From NCBI RefSeq assembly GCF_009735585.1, contig NZ_VJVW01000001.1:355697-419696 (forward strand): a DNA stretch of 64,000 nucleotides, written 5' to 3'. The notes beneath the pieces are model-generated. The model was not told the DNA's origin. It made no database searches and saw nothing but the letters and a program-made list of their open reading frames with translations. Source of the stretch: Christiangramia aestuarii. GTDB taxonomy: Bacteria > Bacteroidota > Bacteroidia > Flavobacteriales > Flavobacteriaceae. Of the stretch, positions 1-10,361 are shown piece after piece; position 1 is the first letter of the stretch; each line of letters opens with the position of its first letter. The translations under genes and the position numbers were made by a program.

Positions 1-794
1 AAGGCATTAAAACTCTTTTCATAAGGCTCAAAGGCCACTCCACCCGAGGCATAGACCTGGAGATTAGGCCAGATTTCGTGAATATTGTTAAGATTATGGT
101 GGGCGATCACTTCCTTGAGCATTAGCTCCATCCAGGAAGGGATGCCGCTAAGGGCTCCGATATCCCAGTTCTTGGCATTCTCGGCGATCATTTTTACCCG
201 GTCGTCCCATTCATCTATCTTGGCGATCTCTTCTCCCGGCTTATAATAGCCACGGAACCAGAATGGAATATTACTGGCGCTAATCCCGCTGATCTCCCCT
301 TCCTGGTGATCTCCTTCCTTCTGAAGGTCGGTAGAGCTTCCCAGCATCATGATCTCTTTTTCAAAGAAATCTGGCGGAAGGTCGAAATTGCTCAATGCGC
401 TAACCTGCTTGATGCCGGCTTTCCTTATGGCCTCCACCATTTCTTCGGTAACAGGGATTCGTTTGCTGCTCTTCCCGGTAGTTCCGGAACTCAAGGCGAA
501 ATATGGCGGTTTTCCCGGCCAGGTTACATCCTCTTCTCCCTCATGGTATTTATACCACCATTCCTTATCGATCTTATTATAATCGAAGTACGGGACCTTC
601 TCTGCAAAACTTTTGCGCAGATTGTCAGACTCCAGTATCTCTTCAAAATTATAATGCTTACCAAAAGAGGTGTTCTTTGCTTTCTTTAAAAGATTTCTCA
701 ACACTTCTTCCTGGTCCCTCACCGCCTCACCCTCCGGGGTTAGCGTTTCTTTGAGGTCTATAAGACTTTTAATGATCGATCCGAATATTGCCAT
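1..794 (-). CDS. GH3 auxin-responsive promoter family protein (partial, N-terminal part)
   Basis: The reading frame enters from the left edge and its start codon is the ATG at 792-794, so only the first ~264 residues are present of a family usually near 500. The protein opens MAIFGSIIKSLIDLKETLTP and carries an SSGTTGKS phosphate-binding loop at residues 102-109, the signature of acyl-adenylate-forming GH3 enzymes. Plant GH3 proteins join amino acids to jasmonate or auxin. The bacterial homologues have no settled substrate, so only ATP-dependent acyl activation can be inferred. There is no signal peptide, so it should be cytoplasmic. It diverges from the small gene at 1082, with a 287-base gap holding no convincing gene. 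Confidence 0.85.
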   Translation of the reverse strand, partial: MAIFGSIIKSLIDLKETLTPEGEAVRDQEEVLRNLLKKAKNTSFGKHYNFEEILESDNLRKSFAEKVPYFDYNKIDKEWWYKYHEGEEDVTWPGKPPYFALSSGTTGKSSKRIPVTEEMVEAIRKAGIKQVSALSNFDLPPDFFEKEIMMLGSSTDLQKEGDHQEGEISGISASNIPFWFRGYYKPGEEIAKIDEWDDRVKMIAENAKNWDIGALSGIPSWMELMLKEVIAHHNLNNIHEIWPNLQVYASGGVAFEPYEKSFNA

Positions 795-1081
795 TTTTCG
801 TATTTGAATTTGGAAAGCATAAAGCTAAAAATACCATTTAGAGCAGGCACAAGGATTACCAAATATTTAACTCCGAAAATCGAAGCCTGAAACTCTAATA
901 CCGGCAGTTTTTTATTACTGAAATTTAGGACTCTATTTTCATCATATTCAGGCCAATTTTGCTGCCTTCTTTTTCTTCCATTGTCGCAATGGTAAAATAT
1001 CCTGAGATCATAATTTAGAAAGTAGGGCCTCTGAATAAAAAATTATTCTGAACTTTCGCCTCAATTAAATTTACCCAGGTC

Positions 1082-1324
1082 TTGCTGAATCCAGATCCTA
1101 AAAAACTTCTCGAACTCGCCTTTGCAAAAATGCATTTTGGCAAATACAAGGGCTATTACCTCTCAGATATTCCGGAACCTTATTACGTTTGGTTCAGGCA
1201 AAAAGGCTTCCCAGAGGGAAAGCTCGGGGAACAGATGCAGCAGGTTTGTGAATTAAAGATCAACAGCCTGGAAGGCCTGTTGCGACAGATAAGGAAGCGC
1301 TATCCCGATCCTTACAAACGCTAA
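1082..1324 (+). CDS. Small ExoX-C/DUF3820-type protein
   Basis: An 80-residue protein with the core FGKYKG, then a DIPEPYYVWF segment and KGFPEGKLGEQ. This is the compact domain called DUF3820, or exodeoxyribonuclease X-like C-terminal domain. The same FGKYKG plus downstream tryptophan layout recurs at the C-terminus of the exonuclease at 34336-35121, which supports the assignment. The start is a TTG at 1082. The next ATG (1129) would cut into the domain just before the FGKYKG motif, so the TTG is preferred. Stand-alone copies are common in Bacteroidota and their job is unknown; nucleic-acid binding is only a guess. It lies 109 bases before pyrG on the same strand. Confidence 0.75.
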   Translation: MLNPDPKKLLELAFAKMHFGKYKGYYLSDIPEPYYVWFRQKGFPEGKLGEQMQQVCELKINSLEGLLRQIRKRYPDPYKR

Positions 1325-1406
1325 ATATTTGCTGTTAAAAAGCTCTTAATATTAGGGCTTTAAATTGGCAGGTTTTTCTATTCTTCTTTGTAATTTAGCG
1401 CCCTGA

Positions 1407-3074
<1,668 letters not shown>

Positions 3075-3120
3075 GAAATGGCCATTTTTTTGACAAAGGA
3101 AGATTAAGCAAAATTAAATA

Positions 3121-4968
3121 ATGGAAGAAAAGAAAATAGACATTCAGTCCATAATTGGATTTATTCTGATTGGAGGTATCCTTCTTTGGATGCTTTATAA
3201 TAACACCCCTGAAGAAGTTCCTGCAGAGGAGACCACTACCACAGAACAGGTAGAAGGTTCTCAGGACACGCAGGTTGCAGATGATAAGGAGCCAAGGAAA
3301 GTTAGCAATGACTCCACTGCCCTTGCCGATGCCCAGCGTCGCCTGGGAGCTTTTGGATATTCTGAGACCCTGGCTTCTGCTGAAGGAGGAACTACCACGA
3401 TCTCAAACGACCTGTTAGAATTGAAGATCTCTAATAAAGGTGGATATATAGAGGAAGCAAGGCTGAAGAATTATAAGACCTATGATTCCCTACCGGTACA
3501 TTTGATCAAAGATGGGAATGCCTCCCTGAATATGCAGTTCAGCACTACCGATGGGAGGACACTGAATACTGAAAACCTTTATTTTGAACCTCAGTTAACC
3601 GAAAGTAATGGTAACCAGGTGCTTTCCATGAAACTTAAGGTTTCTGAAGATGAATACCTGGAATATCGCTATGCCATGCGTCCAGGAGAATATATGCTGG
3701 ATTTCAGTGTACGTTCACAGGGATTAACCGGAATACTTAATTCTTCTCAAACTCCTGTACTGGACTGGAAACTTAAGGGATACCGACATGCCAAGAGTAT
3801 TTCTTATGAAAACAGGTATACCGACCTTATCTATGAACATGAAGATGGAGACGACAGCAGCCTTTCCAGTGGAGACGACGAGGAGGAAGACATAAGCTAT
3901 ATTGCTTATAGACAGCACTTCTTTACCTCAATCCTTCTAACCGACACTCCTTTCCAGACCGCGAAATTCGAAGTCGAGAACCTGGTCGAGGATGAAGAGG
4001 TAGATACGGTATTCACTAAGACCTTCGCCTCCACGATCCCATTAGATCTAAAGGCAGGAGAGCTCAACTATAATATGAACTGGTATTATGGTCCTGCAGA
4101 CTATAAGATCCTGAACGACTATGACCGTAACCTGGATGAGATCATTCCTCTTGGATGGGGAATCTTTGGATGGATAAACAAATACCTGTTCATTCCATTC
4201 TTTGCTTTCCTTGCGGGAGTACTGCCAAGCTACGGGCTTGCAATTATTGCTATGACCATCGTGGTAAGGATCGTACTTTCCCCGGTTACCTATAAGTCTT
4301 ACCTGTCCCAGGCCAAGATGAAGATACTTAGACCAGAGATCAACGAGATCAATGAAAAGTATAAGGATAATGCAATGAAGAAGCAGCAGGAGACCATGAA
4401 GCTTTATAGCAAGGCGGGAGCCAGCCCTATGAGCGGATGTTTACCAGCGCTTATGCAGATCCCGGTCTTTTATGCCCTTTTCCAGTTCTTCCCAAGTGCA
4501 TTCCAGCTTAGACAGAAAAGTTTCCTTTGGGCAGACGACCTTTCAAGTTACGATGTGGTGGCAGAGTTACCATTTCACCTTCCATTCTATGGAGACCATG
4601 TAAGTTTATTCCCTATTCTTGCTTCTATTGCCATCTTTATCTATATGATGATGACCACAGGGCAGAATATGCAGGCCAGCCAGCAGCCGGGAATGCCCAA
4701 CATGAAGTTCCTTATGTATCTTTCGCCGCTAATCATGTTGATATTCTTCAACAATTATGCGTCTGGACTTTCATTATATTACTTCACTTCTAACCTGATC
4801 ACCATTGGGATCATGTTAGTGATCAAGTATGTGATCATCGATGAAGATAAGATCCATGCGAAGATACAGGAGAACAAGAAAAAGCCTAAAAAGCAGAACA
4901 GGTTCACCAGGAAGTTCCAGGAAATGATGGAACAGGCTGAAGAACAGCAGAAAAAACAGAAACGCTAA
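3121..4968 (+). CDS. yidC: Membrane protein insertase YidC
   Basis: Inserts and folds proteins in the inner membrane, alone or with SecYEG. The 615-residue protein has the Gram-negative layout: an N-terminal membrane anchor (about residues 9-25), a large periplasmic beta domain, then the conserved C-terminal membrane core beginning near YLFIPFFAFLAG, with the MSGCLPALMQIPVFYALFQF segment typical of the family. The tail is strongly basic (KKPKKQNRFTRKF), as expected for ribosome contact. A notably acidic stretch (EDGDDSSLSSGDDEEED) sits inside the periplasmic domain. It follows pyrG and ends at a strong hairpin terminator. With ftsY and the SRP RNA it gives this window three parts of the cotranslational insertion route. 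Confidence 0.97.
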   Translation: MEEKKIDIQSIIGFILIGGILLWMLYNNTPEEVPAEETTTTEQVEGSQDTQVADDKEPRKVSNDSTALADAQRRLGAFGYSETLASAEGGTTTISNDLLELKISNKGGYIEEARLKNYKTYDSLPVHLIKDGNASLNMQFSTTDGRTLNTENLYFEPQLTESNGNQVLSMKLKVSEDEYLEYRYAMRPGEYMLDFSVRSQGLTGILNSSQTPVLDWKLKGYRHAKSISYENRYTDLIYEHEDGDDSSLSSGDDEEEDISYIAYRQHFFTSILLTDTPFQTAKFEVENLVEDEEVDTVFTKTFASTIPLDLKAGELNYNMNWYYGPADYKILNDYDRNLDEIIPLGWGIFGWINKYLFIPFFAFLAGVLPSYGLAIIAMTIVVRIVLSPVTYKSYLSQAKMKILRPEINEINEKYKDNAMKKQQETMKLYSKAGASPMSGCLPALMQIPVFYALFQFFPSAFQLRQKSFLWADDLSSYDVVAELPFHLPFYGDHVSLFPILASIAIFIYMMMTTGQNMQASQQPGMPNMKFLMYLSPLIMLIFFNNYASGLSLYYFTSNLITIGIMLVIKYVIIDEDKIHAKIQENKKKPKKQNRFTRKFQEMMEQAEEQQKKQKR

Positions 4969-4992
4969 TTGAGAATAATTTCTAGTGAATAT

Positions 4993-5024
4993 AAAAGCCC
5001 CTTGATCAAGGGGCTTTTTTTTTT
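4993..5024 (+). terminator. Rho-independent terminator after yidC
   Basis: A perfect self-complementary hairpin (AAAAGCCCCTTGA/TCAAGGGGCTTTT) is followed by a run of T. It sits 24 bases after the yidC stop codon and ends the pyrG-yidC unit. Confidence 0.93.
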
Positions 5025-5171
5025 ATAGATACCGGAAACTAAATCTACCTATTAAATTTTAGAATTGATTCTCGGGTTCCAGGTTGAAGTTGAATGGTTT
5101 ATTTATTCCCGGTCAAATTTGCTTAAGGATATAAGCGAAGAATGCTCTTAGCCAAAGATTGAAAAAGGAAT

Positions 5172-5203
5172 AAAAAAAGCCCCTGCTTAAGAAGCAAGGA
5201 CTT
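5172..5203 (-). terminator. Terminator after the fasciclin gene (minus strand)
   Basis: Read on the minus strand, AAGTCCTTGCTT pairs with AAGCAGGGGCTT (two G-U pairs) across a 3-base loop and is followed by a T run. It lies just beyond the stop of the gene at 5229. The ~150 bases between this and the yidC terminator hold nothing I recognise. Confidence 0.88.
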
Positions 5204-5228
5204 TAGTATTCAAACAATTAATTTAAAA

Positions 5229-6260
5229 TTATTCGGAATCGTCGCTCATATCTGGAAGCAGTACTCCATCCACTGCATGAATGATACCGTTGGTCGCCTG
5301 AACATTCGCAGCAACAACATTTACGGTAGCTCCTGTAGCGTCGGTTACGGTAACATTTCCATCCCCATCTTTATTTATAGTTAGATCTTGACCTTGAACG
5401 GTGGTAACCATAGTTCCATCGTCAATATCTTCAGAATTAGCATTTATTCCTGAAATTACATGGTAGGTAAGCACCGCAGTTAAAGTTTCAGAATCAATAT
5501 CAGTTAATTCAGTCCAATCATCATTAGAATCGAGTAAGGCCTGGAACGCGTCATTAACAGGGGCAAAAACAGTAAATGGCCCATCTCCCTGAAGAGTTGT
5601 TACAAGTTCAGCTTCAGTTAAAGCGGCTTCTAAAGAATCAAAATCCGGATCTGCAGTAGCAAAAGTGGTTAAATCTGGTAACCCAATAACGGCGTCTACT
5701 ACGTGGACAACCCCATTATCAACCTCATTATCAGGATCGGTTACAGTACTCATTCCATTAAGCATTACTGTTTCACCAACATTTACATACAGACTAAGAT
5801 CTATCATTTCACCATCAATTTCAGTTTGAGCCATACTGGTAAGATAACCTGTACTAAGATCTGCAGCCATCAGGCTTCCTGACTGAACATGGTTCATCAA
5901 TACTTCTACTAGAAGGTCTTCTGGAATATCTCCCAAGGCAGTCCAGTCGTCATTAGAGTCTAATAAAGCCTGGAAAGCATCATTGGTAGGCATGAAGACG
6001 GTCAGCTCATCATCACCTACTAATACACTAGTTAGATCTGCAGCTTCTGCAGCTGCAACAAAAGTGGTGTAACCATTTGCCGAAGCAAAATCGAGAATGT
6101 TGTTGGATTCTACCCCTCCATCATCGGTTGGATCTGGATCGGGAGTCACTGTTACGTCATCATCAAATTGAAAATCATCTTCTTCATCACATGCGGTAAA
6201 ACCAAAGCAGATAATGAGCGCCAGGAAACTTAATTTCACATTTTTTAAAATAAAATTCAT
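5229..6260 (-). CDS. Secreted lipoprotein with two fasciclin (FAS1) domains
   Basis: A 343-residue protein with a lipoprotein signal ending FGFTAC (acylated Cys24), followed by a very acidic linker (DEEDDFQFDDDV). Two FAS1 domains follow, roughly residues 53-195 and 196-335, each closing with the typical NGVVHVVDAVIGLP or NGIIHAVDGVLLP strand. FAS1 domains mediate adhesion in surface proteins, so a role in cell-surface contact or matrix binding is inferred. The two domains share an unusually well conserved block, NDAFQALLDSNDDWT (coded near 5940-5990 and 5515-5560), while the codons have drifted. Monocistronic, with its own terminator; divergent from the gene at 6357. Confidence 0.93.
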   Translation of the reverse strand: MNFILKNVKLSFLALIICFGFTACDEEDDFQFDDDVTVTPDPDPTDDGGVESNNILDFASANGYTTFVAAAEAADLTSVLVGDDELTVFMPTNDAFQALLDSNDDWTALGDIPEDLLVEVLMNHVQSGSLMAADLSTGYLTSMAQTEIDGEMIDLSLYVNVGETVMLNGMSTVTDPDNEVDNGVVHVVDAVIGLPDLTTFATADPDFDSLEAALTEAELVTTLQGDGPFTVFAPVNDAFQALLDSNDDWTELTDIDSETLTAVLTYHVISGINANSEDIDDGTMVTTVQGQDLTINKDGDGNVTVTDATGATVNVVAANVQATNGIIHAVDGVLLPDMSDDSE

Positions 6261-6356
6261 AATTCTAAGTTTTAGTTATTGATTAGCTTTTGAATAATCA
6301 TTGGTACGTAAATGTAGAGCCAAAAAGTCTATAATTCTGTTTAATGTTTGTTAAAA

Positions 6357-7022
6357 ATGAATAAACATCTAATTTTTTTAATTTTATCACTCTCTTTTTC
6401 AACGCTTTGTAAATCACAAAACAATCAGTTAGACAGCCAGGGACGCCGTCATGGCTATTGGAAAGTAGATTTTGAGGGCACTTTCGATCCTAAATTCGAA
6501 GGTAATTTTGAACATGGCCAGGAGACCGGGATTTTTAAATTCTACAAAAAAGGTTTTTATCAGCATCCTTCCGCCATTATGGAATTTCAAGAGGATACAG
6601 ACTCGGTACAGGTCACTTATTTCACACAATCGGGAAAACCCATAAGTGAAGGAAAAATGTTAAACAAAAAACGTGAAGGGGAATGGCTTTATTTTCATCA
6701 GCAGTCAGACAGCATCATGATGAAAGAAGATTACAGGAATGACCTTCTTCATGGCCTGCAGGAGACCTTTTACCCTAATGGTAAACTAGCTGAGAAGACG
6801 GAGTATTCTAAGGGCGAAAAACATGGAAAGAGTTTTATATATGCCGACAATGGCCAGGTTACCAAAGAATTGACCTATCAGAACGGGAAATTACATGGCC
6901 CCGCAACTTATTATAATGTAAAAAGTGAAAAGACCATGGAGGGCTCTTACCTCGAGGGTAATAAGTTTGGCACCTGGAAATATTATTCTGAAGGAAAATT
7001 GGAAAGAGAAGAAGATTATTAA
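6357..7022 (+). CDS. Secreted YwqK/MORN-like repeat protein
   Basis: A 221-residue protein with a Sec signal peptide (NKHLIFLILSLSFSTLCKSQ) and at least six copies of a G-x-W/K-x-F/Y-hydrophobic repeat of 20-24 residues (such as GRRHGYWKVDFEG, GEWLYFHQQ, HGLQETFYPNG, HGKSFIYADNG, HGPATYYN, GTWKYYSEG). This is the pattern of YwqK-type or MORN-like repeats. Such repeats form elongated beta sheets; no enzymatic role is evident. An in-frame TTG lies nine bases upstream, but the ATG at 6357 gives a normal signal peptide and is preferred. The name toxin-antitoxin YwqK antitoxin sometimes given to this family is not supported here, because no toxin gene is adjacent. Confidence 0.8.
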   Translation: MNKHLIFLILSLSFSTLCKSQNNQLDSQGRRHGYWKVDFEGTFDPKFEGNFEHGQETGIFKFYKKGFYQHPSAIMEFQEDTDSVQVTYFTQSGKPISEGKMLNKKREGEWLYFHQQSDSIMMKEDYRNDLLHGLQETFYPNGKLAEKTEYSKGEKHGKSFIYADNGQVTKELTYQNGKLHGPATYYNVKSEKTMEGSYLEGNKFGTWKYYSEGKLEREEDY

Positions 7023-7058
7023 TAATTGAATATATTTGATAAACTAAATTAACTACTT

Positions 7059-7457
7059 ATGAAAAAGATCATATTACTGTTATTATCCATTACTTTATTT
7101 ATAGCCTGCAGCGACGATGATGATGCAGGTTCCAACGGAAATATCATTGGCACGTGGGTACTTGTGGATGCTACTAATGTACCGGGAGTGACTGTAGATG
7201 ACTGTACGGGACGCTCAACGATCACCTTTAATGCCGACGAAACGGCTAGCTCTACTTTTTACTCAACGGTAGATGGCAATTGTGTTTCAGCTGAAGATAC
7301 CGGGGAATGGAGCAGCTCCTCGAATTCCCAGTATACCATAGAAGTCCCTGGATTTGACGAGCCCGTAGCCGGAACAGTGACCTTTAGCAGCGCTAACAGG
7401 TTTACCTTTGTTCCTAACCTATCAGCTACTTCCAGCCTTAGTTTTGAAAGACAATAA
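7059..7457 (+). CDS. Small lipocalin-like lipoprotein
   Basis: 132 residues with a lipoprotein signal (ITLFIACSDDDD, acylated Cys17). The mature part begins IIGTWVLVDA and alternates short beta strands (STITFNADETASSTF, YTIEVPG, AGTVTFSS, FTFVPNL). That opening and layout match the lipocalin-like single-domain lipoproteins common in Flavobacteriia. Two cysteines in the mature part (in DDCTG and GNCVS) could form a disulfide. Ligand and role are unknown. It lies 36 bases after the YwqK-like gene, may be cotranscribed with it, and ends at its own hairpin terminator. Confidence 0.75.
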   Translation: MKKIILLLLSITLFIACSDDDDAGSNGNIIGTWVLVDATNVPGVTVDDCTGRSTITFNADETASSTFYSTVDGNCVSAEDTGEWSSSSNSQYTIEVPGFDEPVAGTVTFSSANRFTFVPNLSATSSLSFERQ

Positions 7458-7478
7458 ACTTTCTGAATATATAGAATC

Positions 7479-7504
7479 AAAGGTGGCTTTCGCCACCTTT
7501 TTTT
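7479..7504 (+). terminator. Rho-independent terminator
   Basis: AAAGGTGGC and GCCACCTTT form a perfect 9-bp stem around TTTC, followed by a T run. It ends the 6357-7457 unit. Confidence 0.93.
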
Positions 7505-7572
7505 ATTTCGTAATTTTGTGCCCCTCAATCCGACTTCATAGTGGGTATTGAAAATGAATAATATTTTAAAGC

Positions 7573-8760
7573 ATGAAAAAAGTTGTTGTCGGACTGTCCG
7601 GAGGTGTTGATTCTAGTGTTTCAGCCTATCTTTTAAAAGAACAGGGTTATGAGGTAATAGGTCTTTTTATGAAGAACTGGCATGATGATTCGGTCACCAT
7701 TTCCGATGAATGCCCATGGCTGGACGACAGTAATGATGCAATGATGGTTGCCGAAAAACTCGGCATCCCCTTTCAAACGGTAGATCTAAGCGAACAATAT
7801 AAGGAACGTATCGTAGATTATATGTTCAATGAATATGAGCGTGGCCGTACCCCGAATCCTGATGTGCTGTGTAATCGAGAGATCAAATTCGATGTTTTTA
7901 TGAAGATCGCCCTATCCCTTGGTGCAGATTACGTGGCTACCGGTCACTATTGCCGTAAAGGAGAAATAGATAAGGACGGCGAGAAGGTCTACCAGTTACT
8001 TGCCGGGAAAGACAATAATAAAGACCAGTCTTATTTCCTTTGCCAGTTAACCCAGGAGCAACTTTCGAGGACCCTCTTCCCTATTGGTGAACTTCAGAAA
8101 TCTGAGGTAAGGAAGATCGCGGCAGAACAGAACCTGGTCACTGCAGAGAAGAAAGACTCGCAGGGACTTTGCTTTATTGGAAAGGTTAGACTACCGGATT
8201 TCCTTCAGCAAAAATTAAAACCTAAAGAAGGAGTTATTGTTGAAGTAGCGGCAGATAATGATACTTTTAAAGAGGAAAAGAATAATTTCAGTTCAAAACT
8301 TGACCAGCTTCAGCATTTATCAAAAAAATTCGACTACCAGCTGAATGATGGAAAAGTGGTTGGCAAACACCAGGGGGCACATTATTTCACCAAGGGTCAG
8401 CGTAAAGGCCTTGCCGTGGGTGGTACTCCAGAACCTTTATTCGTTATAGATACAGATGTAGATGAAAATGTGATCTATACCGGCCAGGGGAAAGATCACC
8501 CGGGAATATACCGCAAAGGTCTTTTTATCGCCCAGGACGAAGTACACTGGATACGCCGGGACCTGAAGATCGAAAACGACCAGGAACTTAGAATTAAGGC
8601 CAGGATAAGATACCGCCAGCCTTTACAGGATGCAACGCTATACCAAACAGAGAATGGCATGTATGTGCTCTTTGATGAACCGCAGGCTTCCATCACCGAG
8701 GGACAGTTCGTCGCCTGGTATAAAGATGAGGAATTATTAGGTTCGGGAGTCATCTCCTAA
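7573..8760 (+). CDS. mnmA: tRNA-specific 2-thiouridylase MnmA
   Basis: Puts the 2-thio group on the wobble uridine of tRNA-Lys, tRNA-Glu and tRNA-Gln. The 395-residue protein has the PP-loop SGGVDSS (residues 9-15) for tRNA adenylation and the two catalytic cysteines: Cys100 in [12 protein letters not shown] and Cys200 in [18 protein letters not shown] and the QSYFLCQL segment are also typical. Compared with the common ~360-residue form it is slightly long because of an insertion (about residues 215-260, charged, [19 protein letters not shown]) between the catalytic and C-terminal beta-barrel domains. Monocistronic. Confidence 0.96.
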   Translation: MKKVVVGLSGGVDSSVSAYLLKEQGYEVIGLFMKNWHDDSVTISDECPWLDDSNDAMMVAEKLGIPFQTVDLSEQYKERIVDYMFNEYERGRTPNPDVLCNREIKFDVFMKIALSLGADYVATGHYCRKGEIDKDGEKVYQLLAGKDNNKDQSYFLCQLTQEQLSRTLFPIGELQKSEVRKIAAEQNLVTAEKKDSQGLCFIGKVRLPDFLQQKLKPKEGVIVEVAADNDTFKEEKNNFSSKLDQLQHLSKKFDYQLNDGKVVGKHQGAHYFTKGQRKGLAVGGTPEPLFVIDTDVDENVIYTGQGKDHPGIYRKGLFIAQDEVHWIRRDLKIENDQELRIKARIRYRQPLQDATLYQTENGMYVLFDEPQASITEGQFVAWYKDEELLGSGVIS

Positions 8761-8820
8761 GTACAAAACCTTTTTTCTATACAAAAGGGCTAGATGCCCG
8801 AATAAATTTGGTACTCCGGG

Positions 8821-8851
8821 TTTCAAGAAGGCATTTATATTGTTATGTTTG
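8821..8851 (+). promoter_or_regulatory. Bacteroidota-type promoter for the nitronate monooxygenase-like gene
   Basis: TATGTTTG (8844-8851) matches the -7 consensus TAnnTTTG exactly, and TTTC at 8821 is a near -33 box with 20 bases between. The box covers the in-frame ATG at 8845, so that ATG cannot be the translation start; transcription should begin near 8855. Confidence 0.75.
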
Positions 8852-8871
8852 AACAACAAATTCAAACAATA

Positions 8872-9819
8872 ATGGCGACCCAAAATAGAATCACAGAACT
8901 TTTCAATATTGAATATCCTTTAATCCAGGCCGGAATGATCTGGGCCAGTGGCTGGAAACTCGCCAGCGCTGTATCTAATGCCGGAGGATTGGGTATTATT
9001 GGTTCTGGTTCTATGTACCCTGAAGTCCTTAGGGAACATATTCAGAAATGCCAGAAGGCCACCAATAAACCTTTCGCGGTGAATGTTCCCATGTTGTACC
9101 CGGAGATCGATAGGATCATGGAAATCATCATTAAGGAGGGAGTTAAGATCGTCTTCACCTCGGCGGGCAACCCTAAAACCTGGACCAAGCATTTACAGGA
9201 ACATGGCATTAAAGTGGTTCATGTGGTTAGCAGTGTGAAGTTCGCGATAAAGTCCCAGGAAGCCGGTGTAGATGCCGTAGTTGCTGAAGGTTTCGAAGCC
9301 GGAGGGCATAACGGAAGGGATGAAACCACCACCTTCACCCTTATTCCAATGGTAAAGGAAAAGATTTCGATTCCCTTAATCGCTGCTGGTGGTATAGCCA
9401 CAGGAAGGGGAATGTTAGCCGCGATGGTACTTGGTGCAGATGCCGTTCAAATAGGCAGCAGGTTCGTGGCCACCCCAGAAGCCTCTTCCCATAAGAATTT
9501 CAAGGAGATGGTGGTGAGCGCTAAAGAAGGTGATACTGTACTAACCTTAAAGGAACTGGCGCCGGTACGCCTGCTTAAAAACAAATTCTATGAAGATATA
9601 CAGAATTTGTATGCAAAGGCTCCAAGCAAAGAGGAACTGATTGAACTTTTAGGAAGGGCTAGAGCTAAAAAAGGTATGTTCGAAGGTGACCTGGAAGAAG
9701 GTGAACTTGAGATCGGGCAGATCTCGGGCCTTATTCATGAAATAAAACCCGCCGCAGAAATTGTAAACGAGATTCTGCGAGATTTTGAAAGCGCCAAAAA
9801 AGAGGTTGCGAATTACTGA
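8872..9819 (+). CDS. NAD(P)H-dependent flavin oxidoreductase, nitronate monooxygenase family
   Basis: A 315-residue FMN-binding TIM barrel of the 2-nitropropane dioxygenase/nitronate monooxygenase family. The protein opens MATQNRITELFNIEYPLIQAG. It shows the flavin-site segments GGLGIIGSG, AEGFEAGGHNG (with the conserved HNG) and AAGGIATGRGM...GADAVQIGSRF. Family members oxidise nitronates or, in the FabK branch, reduce enoyl-ACP; the sequence alone does not decide which applies here. The start at 8872 is chosen because an in-frame ATG 27 bases upstream lies inside the promoter box, and because family members begin at this point. It converges with the DUF922 gene; the two coding ends overlap by 7 bases with no hairpin between. 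Confidence 0.9.
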   Translation: MATQNRITELFNIEYPLIQAGMIWASGWKLASAVSNAGGLGIIGSGSMYPEVLREHIQKCQKATNKPFAVNVPMLYPEIDRIMEIIIKEGVKIVFTSAGNPKTWTKHLQEHGIKVVHVVSSVKFAIKSQEAGVDAVVAEGFEAGGHNGRDETTTFTLIPMVKEKISIPLIAAGGIATGRGMLAAMVLGADAVQIGSRFVATPEASSHKNFKEMVVSAKEGDTVLTLKELAPVRLLKNKFYEDIQNLYAKAPSKEELIELLGRARAKKGMFEGDLEEGELEIGQISGLIHEIKPAAEIVNEILRDFESAKKEVANY

Positions 9820-10361
9820 TTAGAGTAGTTTCCCAGTTTCTTTAGTTCAGCAGCGATAAATTTTCTCCATTTCATCTCTGCACTCCTGTTTTCACTATGC
9901 GAGGTCTCCCGGTCGAACTGGTTCTGCATCGTGACCCGTTCCTTATCTATCCGGTCATAAATATTTCTCAGGTCTCTGCGAATATTTCGTCCTATTTCAT
10001 ATTCCTCCACGGCTTTCCTGAGTTTCCGGGCATGTAATTCTGAAATGTCAAAGTGCAACTGTTCGTGGGCCAGAAGATATTCCTCATTCTCGATACCTTT
10101 CACCCAGGACCGCTTAGGATAAAAATTACTGAAAACTTCATATTCCAAGACCGGCTCACCTGTAGCGGTGCTGTAATTCCAGGAATAACTGATTCCTGAA
10201 TTCGTATTCGCAGAATAAGAAATGGAGTAATCCGGTGCAGCCTTAAAATCGGCCCAGGTCAAGGGCCTTTCTTCCTGCCAGCTTATTTTTTCGATCTTTT
10301 CCTGAGCAGGTAGACAAGGACAAAAGTTCAGAAAAAACAAAAGCAAGATCGAATTTTTCAT
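9813..10361 (-). CDS. Secreted DUF922-type putative zinc protease
   Basis: 182 residues with a signal peptide (LLLFFLNFCPCLPAQ). The mature protein starts with RPLTWADFKAAP and contains LAHEQLHFD (His99, Glu100, His103, Asp105), a zinc-peptidase-like HExxH motif with an added Asp, the hallmark of DUF922 proteins. The substrate is unknown and peptidase activity is predicted only from the motif. The C-terminal half is highly charged and likely helical. Its start overlaps the stop of the upstream OsmC gene by 4 bases (ATGA), so they are translationally coupled in the minus-strand unit running down from guaA. Confidence 0.82.
   Translation of the reverse strand: MKNSILLLFFLNFCPCLPAQEKIEKISWQEERPLTWADFKAAPDYSISYSANTNSGISYSWNYSTATGEPVLEYEVFSNFYPKRSWVKGIENEEYLLAHEQLHFDISELHARKLRKAVEEYEIGRNIRRDLRNIYDRIDKERVTMQNQFDRETSHSENRSAEMKWRKFIAAELKKLGNYSNQ

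Noticed and set aside
925..1011. A 28-codon minus-strand ORF between the GH3-family gene and the DUF3820 gene.
   Set aside because: Short, no clear ribosome binding site or promoter, no recognisable family; expected by chance in an AT-rich gap.
6348..7022. YwqK-like repeat protein as an antitoxin.
   Set aside because: No toxin gene adjacent, and the protein is secreted.
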